From Acidobacteriota bacterium (lineage in GTDB: Bacteria; Acidobacteriota; Blastocatellia; Pyrinomonadales; Pyrinomonadaceae), in assembly GCA_016703965.1 (NCBI GenBank), contig JADJBB010000010.1, forward strand, positions 1 through 56,081: a DNA stretch of 56,081 nucleotides. Reading direction: 5' to 3'. This document shows, one piece after another, positions 50,734 through 56,081 of this stretch. The notes under the pieces are model-generated. The model was given only the letters and a program-made list of their open reading frames with translations, had not been told where the DNA came from and ran no database searches. The translations under genes were made by a program, and so were the position numbers. Numbering within the stretch: position 1 is the first letter of the stretch; the number at the start of each line of letters is the position of its first letter.

Positions 50734-50760
50734 CCTCGCCTAGTGCGGGGCATTTTTTTT
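50733..50760 (+). terminator. rho-independent terminator
   Basis: GCCTCGC, loop CTAGT, GCGGGGC, then A and eight T (50753-50760). It ends the short rightward unit just before the stop codon of the leftward terminase gene. Confidence 0.8.
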
Positions 50761-53700
50761 ACTTGAGATATGACGATTTCGTAGACCGCCGGCGTAGATT
50801 TGCGGTTTGGCCGTTTGCTGTTCCACCGTCTTGCATCTTCTGGCGGTCCTCCCGCATGATAATCCCTGAGTTTTCGGCAAGCGGTAGCGCCCAATGTGGC
50901 GGATTCTCCCAAAATGCGGGCTTATCCGCACCGAGCCGAACGCAGAGCGCACGAATGTAAGCGCATAGGTCGAACGCTTCGTTGCGTTTCTTGATTTTTA
51001 CCCATCGGCCTTTTGCATCCCGTACTTCGGCGTTCAGTTCGTCGTAAAACGACCGCGGGAGCCACCCAGGCATGTGCATATATGTTGGCCCTGGTAGCGT
51101 TCGCTTGAGCGCCGAGGAAACCATGTCCTTGAACATATTTGAATTTAGCAAGTAGAGTGGAATATCCCCCTTCTCGCCGTGGCGTTTGGTGCCAACCCAT
51201 GACTCTTTTACAAGCGGCGCGGTGGGCGTGCTGGCACCTTTTACGAGCATTACCCCGTAGTGTTTGTTTTCCGCACGCAGGCGGCGATACCACTGATATG
51301 CGTTGCCCGTAACCCCATCCTCGCCGCCGGTGTCGATCGCCATTGCCTTTATCTTGATTTCACGGCCCTCAACACTCGTCCTGTAGGTCGCATCAAGGAC
51401 AAGTTTATTCAGCATGTCCCAATCTTCTGGATAGCTTGCAGGGTCGATCGGCGCGTATCCACCGTCGACGCCGGTTCGTGTGCTTTCGGTTATCGCAAAC
51501 CGATCTAGCGGCCACTGTTCAAGGTGCGGCCCGATCGCATGGACCTGCACGACAAACCGCGCATTCTGCCCGCCCTGCACGTCTACGGCCGCGACTACGA
51601 ACCGCGTTTCGTCTGGTGCAATGAACCGTTGCAGGCCGCCATTTTTTCGGCTTTCCGGGCCACTGGCGCCCTTGGCCGACTGCGCAAGCAACCGACTGAG
51701 ATACGGCATACCCTGATCTGTATTTACCGTGTTCTGCAAAGCAAGTTCCGAGCCTGTCAAAACGTAGTCGCGCAAACCTTGCAGGTATCGAACTACCAGG
51801 GAGTGCCAATTCTGGTACGCCGCCGCTACGCCGCCGAGCCAAAAGCCCGCGATTGTAGATTTCATGGGCGTGCCGCAAACCTCACCATCCGGCGTGATGT
51901 ATTGGCCGTCGCCGACCCACCTACCGCGGCGGTTCATTGGGTGCTTATGCTTCTGCTCTAACAGCGTTCCGCAATGCGGGCAAATAATCCGGTTGTACTT
52001 TCCCGCCAGTTCGTCTATATCGGCCTCGCGGATTATCTCGATTAGATTGTCCTCGTCGGGCAGTCCAAACAGTTCAAGCCCAGGCTTTGCCTCAAAATGC
52101 TCCCCGCAGTCCGGGCAGGGCCAATACCACCGCCGGCGATCCGATCTGTTGTAAATGCCGACGACGCCGGTGCATGGCGGGCCTTCGTGCGGCGTCGTCG
52201 GCTTCCATGTCGGGTCGACAATCGGGCGGCCAGGCGACGACTCAACCATGCACATGCCGCGGGACATGAAAGTTTGCGTGCGTTTCAGCGCCAGGCCATA
52301 CGGCGCACCTTCACCGTCCACGTCATCCGGCATACGGTCGTAATCCGTCAACGCGACGTAGCGGTAATCGGAACCGGATAGCTGTGTCGCCGTGGGCCAA
52401 CCGATCTTGACGAACATACCGTGCTTGAACAGCTTGTCGTGCGTGTTGTCGTTGTGGCCCGACTTGCTCATAAGTTCGGCCACTTGCGGGGAGTGTACGA
52501 TAGCCCGGTCTATGCGGGTCTTGCTGTACTCCCGCGCCTTGTCCTGAGTCATTTGCAGAATCAGCATGTCGCCTGGGTCGCACACCACGTTACGCGCAAA
52601 CCAACCGTCCAAGAGGCCAAGGGTGTTGTGCGTCGGGATCATCGCGCGGCCAGCGAGGAACATATGTGACTCGTCTGCGACCTGGATGCACTTTACCGGG
52701 CGAGACTCGACCGGCGTAATACCCACGATCGCTCGGAAGCTGACGTCCACTTTCGCGTGCTGCGTCTTTTCAACCTTACGGGGTAGGGAAAATATTTCAA
52801 CCCCAACAGGGATCGGAAACGTAATCCTGAAGGCGGTACCCGTTTTGCTCTCCCCTTTGTATTCCCATGTTGTTGCCTTCACGGCCGTTTTTGGTTTCAG
52901 ACCAAGGGACCGGGCGAGTTCGCAGAACCCATCCCGCAGTGCGGGAAGCGTGGTCGTAAATTCAGCTGACGCTGCTTCCTGCGAGCTACAACCGTCAGTG
53001 TCCATCAAACCCCGAAGGAGTTGCCACCGTTGCTCGACGGAACTCCGCAAGTAGTCCTGCGGGATGTGCTTATTGTTGAGTACGCCAATGTCCGTCAACC
53101 GTGATTGGAAAGTGTCATTGAACATCCCGAGCGGCGCCATCTGCTTGCCGTATTTGCGTCTGTGGTGTCCTTGGCGGAGGCATTCCATGCACGCTTTGTT
53201 TTTTGCCTGCCCAACCTCGGCGAACACATGCCCGCGCTGGCATTGCGTGGTCAGTATCTCGCGGCGGTCAAAGTGTATGAAAAGGGTGTTCCCTTTATCT
53301 TTCCTCGGCGACGCCTTGAAACCCTGCGCTTCAAACAACGGTATGTAGTGAGTTGCATCGTCCGCGTGGCAGGATAAAGTGGCCTGCGCTTTTGAACCGT
53401 CACCCAACCACACCCCGAACAGGTACGGGTCGAGCCGCAGTTGCCTTTCCGGCAGTTCTATTGGTGCTGTGTTGCGGATGTGGTACCGAAAGCGCGCACG
53501 TCCGTTCGCTTTCACGCCGTAGTGAAGGTCCGCCAGGAGTTCAGTCGTAGTTCTGATTTCATACCGCCAGTTCGGGGCTTTCCAGTAGAACCGCTCTACA
53601 CCCCACCGATGGTCTGCGTCGGCGACGACAGTTTCGCCGTCCGAAAACTCGACTAGGTAACATGGCCGATCGTGCTGGTACCCGGTGACAAAAACGACTT

Positions 53701-54052
53701 TCGTTGGGTTTCCGCTCGGGGCGATGATTTCGTCACCGACCGTTAGGGCGCCCATCGTCGTCCACCCGTCGGGTGTAGGTATCGGAGTGCCAACGTCCAA
53801 CGCCTTGCCGGTGCGTGCTGGACCGACGAACGCCACCGCTTCATGCCGCTTGCTGGCAAGCATGTTCATCGGTTCGACCATGTACGGCGTTTCGTCAGGC
53901 GCCCAAGGGCCGACATACCCGCCAGGTTGTCGCAAGAACAGCGATTCGTGCGCGCCTTGGCTTACCGACACCCTCTTTGGCGGCCGGAAAGCGGCGAACG
54001 CGCCCGCCATGTCAGCCATGGCACGGTTTTCAATCCGCGGCGGAAAGTTCAT
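50759..54052 (-). CDS. terminase large subunit (GpA family) interrupted by an intein
   Basis: The 1097-residue frame (MNFPPRIENRAMADMAGAFA) contains a 704-residue terminase and a 393-residue intein. The extein P-loop is VGPARTGK before the intein and TLGLLDGW after it, so the insert sits between Lys and Thr of Walker A. Further extein motifs are TDYDRMPDDVDGEG (Walker B region), WPCPDCGEHFE with ICPHCGTLLE (zinc-type Cys pairs), and the nuclease region AAVDVQGGQNARFV with MAIDTGGEDG. GpA-type terminases cut and package concatemeric DNA. The start overlaps the XF1762 gene by ATGA. Confidence 0.93.
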   Translation of the reverse strand: MNFPPRIENRAMADMAGAFAAFRPPKRVSVSQGAHESLFLRQPGGYVGPWAPDETPYMVEPMNMLASKRHEAVAFVGPARTGKALDVGTPIPTPDGWTTMGALTVGDEIIAPSGNPTKVVFVTGYQHDRPCYLVEFSDGETVVADADHRWGVERFYWKAPNWRYEIRTTTELLADLHYGVKANGRARFRYHIRNTAPIELPERQLRLDPYLFGVWLGDGSKAQATLSCHADDATHYIPLFEAQGFKASPRKDKGNTLFIHFDRREILTTQCQRGHVFAEVGQAKNKACMECLRQGHHRRKYGKQMAPLGMFNDTFQSRLTDIGVLNNKHIPQDYLRSSVEQRWQLLRGLMDTDGCSSQEAASAEFTTTLPALRDGFCELARSLGLKPKTAVKATTWEYKGESKTGTAFRITFPIPVGVEIFSLPRKVEKTQHAKVDVSFRAIVGITPVESRPVKCIQVADESHMFLAGRAMIPTHNTLGLLDGWFARNVVCDPGDMLILQMTQDKAREYSKTRIDRAIVHSPQVAELMSKSGHNDNTHDKLFKHGMFVKIGWPTATQLSGSDYRYVALTDYDRMPDDVDGEGAPYGLALKRTQTFMSRGMCMVESSPGRPIVDPTWKPTTPHEGPPCTGVVGIYNRSDRRRWYWPCPDCGEHFEAKPGLELFGLPDEDNLIEIIREADIDELAGKYNRIICPHCGTLLEQKHKHPMNRRGRWVGDGQYITPDGEVCGTPMKSTIAGFWLGGVAAAYQNWHSLVVRYLQGLRDYVLTGSELALQNTVNTDQGMPYLSRLLAQSAKGASGPESRKNGGLQRFIAPDETRFVVAAVDVQGGQNARFVVQVHAIGPHLEQWPLDRFAITESTRTGVDGGYAPIDPASYPEDWDMLNKLVLDATYRTSVEGREIKIKAMAIDTGGEDGVTGNAYQWYRRLRAENKHYGVMLVKGASTPTAPLVKESWVGTKRHGEKGDIPLYLLNSNMFKDMVSSALKRTLPGPTYMHMPGWLPRSFYDELNAEVRDAKGRWVKIKKRNEAFDLCAYIRALCVRLGADKPAFWENPPHWALPLAENSGIIMREDRQKMQDGGTANGQTANLRRRSTKSSYLK
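52625..53803 (-). mobile_element. intein with homing endonuclease domain, class 3 type
   Basis: Residues 84-476 of the terminase frame. The first residue is Ala (ALDVGTPIPTPDGWTTMG), not Cys or Ser. Block B is VVADADHRWGV with a Trp, block F is PVKCIQVADESHMFLAG with a Cys, and block G ends IPTHN followed by Thr. The Trp-Cys-Thr set is the signature of class 3 inteins, in which the block F Cys starts splicing. Between them, LFGVWLGDGS and LLRGLMDTDG are the two LAGLIDADG-type endonuclease motifs, with an extra Cys cluster (CQRGHV, CMECLRQGHHRR). Confidence 0.88.
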
Positions 54053-54541
54053 AGCAAATCTGAGAAGTAGGACGGGAGCACTTTTTCATACAAATGCTTT
54101 ACCTCTGTTGGGGCTTTGTCGACCCGCAATCGGGTGTTCGAGTTCCAAGAACCACCACCACGCGCACCAACAAAACACCACCCCGTAGCCCGCAAGCTGG
54201 CACCCCCCTCCGATGGAAGGGTGTACGTGCCTATGCGGCGGTACCCCATACCAAACGCCGTCTTGGCGGCGGCGGCATACAAAAAGGAGCAAGCGTTGGG
54301 GGTACCGTCAGTGCACAAGCGAGAAACCTCTGCGGTAAACCCATCATCCCGGCGGTACGACACCGGCCGACCAACTATCACCACACCACAAACGCGCATT
54401 TCTTTTGTGAGGGCAGCTATAGCGAACTTGTACCCTTGCACCCCCTTATGGTGGCGGTGTTTTTCAAGAACAAAAGAATTTGCTTCACGCAACGAAATCG
54501 GTTTTAGAAGTAGCATTGTCAATCCGCGGAGGAAAGTTCAT
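54031..54541. repeat. 22-bp direct repeats flanking the XF1762 gene
   Basis: Positions 54031-54052 and 54520-54541 differ at one of 22 bases. The first encodes the start of the large terminase (MNFPPRI); the second lies at the end of the small terminase gene and contains an intact ATG in the large-subunit frame. Confidence 0.9.
54049..54516 (-). CDS. XF1762 family protein (acetyltransferase-like)
   Basis: ATG 54516 (MLLLKPISLREANSFVLEKH) gives 155 residues. The motifs HRHHKGVQGYKFAI, CGVVIVGRPVSYRRDDGFTA, VSRLCTDGTPNACSFLY and SLRATGWCFVGARGGGSW match the XF1762 family, which has a GNAT-like appearance but unknown substrate. It has been inserted between the two terminase genes and is flanked by near-identical 22-bp sequences. 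There is no Shine-Dalgarno; translation is probably coupled to the stop at 54519-54521. Confidence 0.85.
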   Translation of the reverse strand: MLLLKPISLREANSFVLEKHRHHKGVQGYKFAIAALTKEMRVCGVVIVGRPVSYRRDDGFTAEVSRLCTDGTPNACSFLYAAAAKTAFGMGYRRIGTYTLPSEGGASLRATGWCFVGARGGGSWNSNTRLRVDKAPTEVKHLYEKVLPSYFSDLL

Positions 54542-55085
54542 TTGACTTGGTGAAAATCTTTTCTAGTTCGTCGGCCAGGTCGCCCATTGTCTCGTCAATA
54601 GACACCCCAACAGATTCGGCAAGTGTCGGGTCGACGCCCAATTTCCGTTCAAGGTTGTCCGGTATCGAACGCAGCGATTGGGCAACAGACTGAAACACTT
54701 TGGCTACGGCGCTACGAAACGCATCGCGCGGTAGGTATTCGCCACTCTTTATGCGGAAGTCCAATTCGGCTTTCGCCGCGAGGGCAACTTCTTTACGCGC
54801 CTTGGCGCCGGCGTAGAGGGCGGCCGGGTTGTCGGGCAATACGAATGCCAGGCTTCCCATGTCGCCACTTTTCCCGCCCCCATCTTCACCAACCGTAATC
54901 ATCGGCGGCGGTGGTCCCTCAGCGAGTAGCTGTTCGACCGTGCGGACCTCTACCGGGGAGGTAAGTTGCTTGGAGGTTGCGTTCGGGCTTCCATCTTTTT
55001 TGCGTCGGCCTGAGTTCGGTCGCTTTCCGCCGCGACCATCCCCCGCAACCGCGCGGGCGGATAGCGCGTCAAGGTCAGCTATCAT
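54519..55085 (-). CDS. terminase small subunit
   Basis: ATG 55085 (MIADLDALSARAVAGDGRGG) gives 188 residues and an 11-bp overlap with the Mor-like gene; a longer frame to 55157 is less likely. The first 50 residues are basic and Gly/Ser-rich (GGKRPNSGRRKKDGSPNATSK). The rest is helical with DFRIKSGEYLPRDAFRSAV, as in Nu1-like small terminases with a C-terminal oligomerisation helix. It recognises the packaging site. Confidence 0.75.
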   Translation of the reverse strand: MIADLDALSARAVAGDGRGGKRPNSGRRKKDGSPNATSKQLTSPVEVRTVEQLLAEGPPPPMITVGEDGGGKSGDMGSLAFVLPDNPAALYAGAKARKEVALAAKAELDFRIKSGEYLPRDAFRSAVAKVFQSVAQSLRSIPDNLERKLGVDPTLAESVGVSIDETMGDLADELEKIFTKSNELSSAD

Positions 55086-55470
55086 CTTCGCTAGGCTTCG
55101 TGAATACCCGTTGTAGCAGGCCCGTTTCTTCAAGGCTGTTTCGGATATTGCAAACATGCGCCGTTGTGAGGTTCGTTTTCAAGGCAATGGCCTGCGTACT
55201 TAGCCCCCGGCGCAGAAGATCACGAACAACGCGGTCCCGGCGCAGGCGGCGCGAGTGCCAATCCTTCGGTACGAAAATATCCGTCCCACCGAAGGCCCGA
55301 ACCAGGGCGGCCATTTGCCGCAAGCCGATGACTTTGGCGATGTGATGCCCGGCCGATTCGGTTTTGGGGATATAGACCTTCCGCCCCCCATACCATCCGC
55401 AGAGGGCCGAGGTTGCGGTAAAGCCAATTTCGGCCCCAATGTCCTCTAATAGAGTGTTCGCAGTTTGCAT
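55075..55470 (-). CDS. Mor-family transcription activator
   Basis: A 131-residue protein (MQTANTLLEDIGAEIGFTAT) with the Mor/C signature ALCGWYGGRKVYIPK, a beta-strand region (VRAFGGTDIFVPKDW) and a C-terminal helix-turn-helix (LSTQAIALKTNLTTAHVCNI). In phage Mu, Mor turns on middle and C turns on late genes from promoters that lack a -35 box. Here it is the first late gene and the likely activator of the CTGAGTATC promoters. An operator-like palindrome (55498-55513) lies upstream. Confidence 0.8.
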   Translation of the reverse strand: MQTANTLLEDIGAEIGFTATSALCGWYGGRKVYIPKTESAGHHIAKVIGLRQMAALVRAFGGTDIFVPKDWHSRRLRRDRVVRDLLRRGLSTQAIALKTNLTTAHVCNIRNSLEETGLLQRVFTKPSEDDS

Positions 55471-55651
55471 GTTGCCATATTAGCAAATGTTTTTTAATTT
55501 GGCTATTGCTAAAGTTTCGGTTAGATGTTAAGGTGCGTGGTATCTGCCCAACGGGCGGATTGCCGGCAGGGCGCCTAGCCCGATTTCAGTCGCCGGCGGG
55601 CAATTCCACCGGGGTTGCCAGGATGTTGAGAACGATTCGCATCCTACCCAT

Positions 55652-55692
55652 GCTAACCCATAGCTAACCCATGCTAACCCATGCTAACCCAT
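55652..55692 (+). repeat. iterons, left group: four GCTAACCCAT
   Basis: Copies begin at 55652, 55663, 55673 and 55683, spaced by 10-11 bp, about one helical turn, which is typical of protein-binding iterons. The right group is in the opposite orientation. Confidence 0.85.
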
Positions 55693-55746
55693 GTGGATAA
55701 GTACCGTAAGTGTTTGATTTCAAACAAACAATACCCATACGCCCAT

Positions 55747-55779
55747 AAAAAACCCCTCAAAACCTCCTGGGGTTTTTTT
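55747..55779. terminator. bidirectional rho-independent terminator
   Basis: AAAAACCCC (55748-55756), a 12-base loop and GGGGTTTTT (55769-55777), with T-runs for both strands. It could end the leftward transcript coming from the left end of a circular genome, and rightward transcripts. Confidence 0.75.
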
Positions 55780-55876
55780 CCTTAGCTATCTGCTAATCCT
55801 TATCTACCTGCTAATCTTAGCGTCTTGCTAAGTTCCTATTTTTCCCAGGAGGTTTTTAAGTAAATATATGGGTAGT

Positions 55877-55962
55877 ATGGGTTAGCTATAGGATTCGGAT
55901 GAGAAATCAATGACTTACAGCTAACCCATAATGGGTTAGCTATGGGTTAGCTATGGGTTAGC
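55877..55962 (-). repeat. iterons, right group: ATGGGTTAGC repeats
   Basis: ATGGGTTAGC begins at 55877, 55931, 55942 and 55953. One inverted copy (GCTAACCCAT) at 55920-55929 pairs with 55931-55940 in a 21-bp palindrome. Spacing of 11 bp again matches a helical turn. Confidence 0.85.
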
Positions 55963-56081
55963 TTGCTATTTGCTAAGTGCTGATCGCCTCGCTATCGGCT
56001 AAAAATGCACGTTCGTTTGCGATTTGACTTGGCAAATTGCTAAATCAAAGGTAAATTGGCGAAAATTTCTTGATTATCGCG

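Larger units (their letters stand above)
55471..56081. other. non-coding regulatory region, possible replication origin
   Basis: No gene was found over 611 bp. The region holds nine copies of the 10-mer GCTA-ACCCAT in two inverted groups, a palindrome, an AT-rich centre, a bidirectional terminator, and several TTTGCTAAA-type operators, including TTTGGC-TATT-GCTAAA at 55498-55513 (one mismatch). The order is typical of an origin or a partition-type site. Confidence 0.6.

Noticed and set aside
1..56081. Integrase, excisionase or attachment site
   Set aside because: No tyrosine or serine recombinase motif and no tRNA-like attachment sequence was found, so a temperate lifestyle cannot be supported from this window.

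Overview
This window is most of, or all of, the genome of a tailed bacteriophage with a long non-contractile tail (siphovirus type). The head and tail genes are lambda-like in family and order: GpA-type terminase, lambda-type portal, gpW, S14 protease, gpD decoration protein, gpE-type capsid protein, tail tube protein and a 1348-residue tape measure protein. Replication genes are also phage-encoded: a family A DNA polymerase, a VapE-type primase-helicase, a SNF2 helicase, DUF2800, DUF2815 and VRR-NUC proteins, ThyX and a dCTP deaminase. GC content and the style of the small regulators suggest a Gram-negative, probably betaproteobacterial, host. The gene set resembles Chi/Nazgul/Sano-like siphoviruses, but that is an inference from memory, not a search. 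No integrase, rRNA, tRNA or CRISPR array was seen.

Layout. Positions 1-2.4 kb hold a leftward operon of small conserved phage proteins with a strong sigma70-type promoter at 2505-2532. Positions 2.69-3.36 kb are an array of about 19 copies of a 36-bp repeat. Positions 3.7-5.1 kb hold two small leftward genes and a divergent pair of small DNA-binding proteins, which looks like a switch. Positions 5.1-25.3 kb are the rightward early region. It holds replication and nucleotide genes, a DNA methyltransferase, an HNH nuclease and long chains of tiny overlapping genes, many of which reshuffle the same coiled-coil modules. An Rz/Rz1 spanin pair lies on the opposite strand at 5.66-6.15 kb. From 55.5 kb back to 25.25 kb the minus strand carries the late genes: Mor-like activator, terminase small subunit, an inserted XF1762-family gene, terminase large subunit with an intein, a second small HTH gene, VapE primase-helicase, gpW, portal, protease, gpD, capsid, head-tail joining genes, tail tube, tape measure, tail tip and fibres, endolysin, lipoprotein, putative holin and DUF1353. 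Positions 55.5-56.08 kb are non-coding, with nine copies of a 10-mer in two inverted groups plus a terminator, and may be a replication origin or partition-like region.

Regulation. A 16-bp palindrome, TTTAGC-N4-GCTAAA or close variants, overlaps the -10 box of at least four early promoters and occurs near several other gene starts, so one small repressor may control the early genes. Three late promoters share a -10 box followed by CTGAGTATC and lack a -35 box. This fits activator-dependent transcription, and a Mor-like activator is encoded at the head of the late region.

Quality. Many early genes and the tail-fibre genes carry single-base frameshifts, often at homopolymers, and two genes carry in-frame stops. 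Between 33.3 and 55.5 kb the minus-strand late genes are clean; the only suspected shifts there are in a doubtful small plus-strand gene at 50.6 kb. Either the assembly has indel errors or part of the genome is decaying. Where several reading-frame pieces clearly belong to one gene, they are given below as one feature with the shift sites named.
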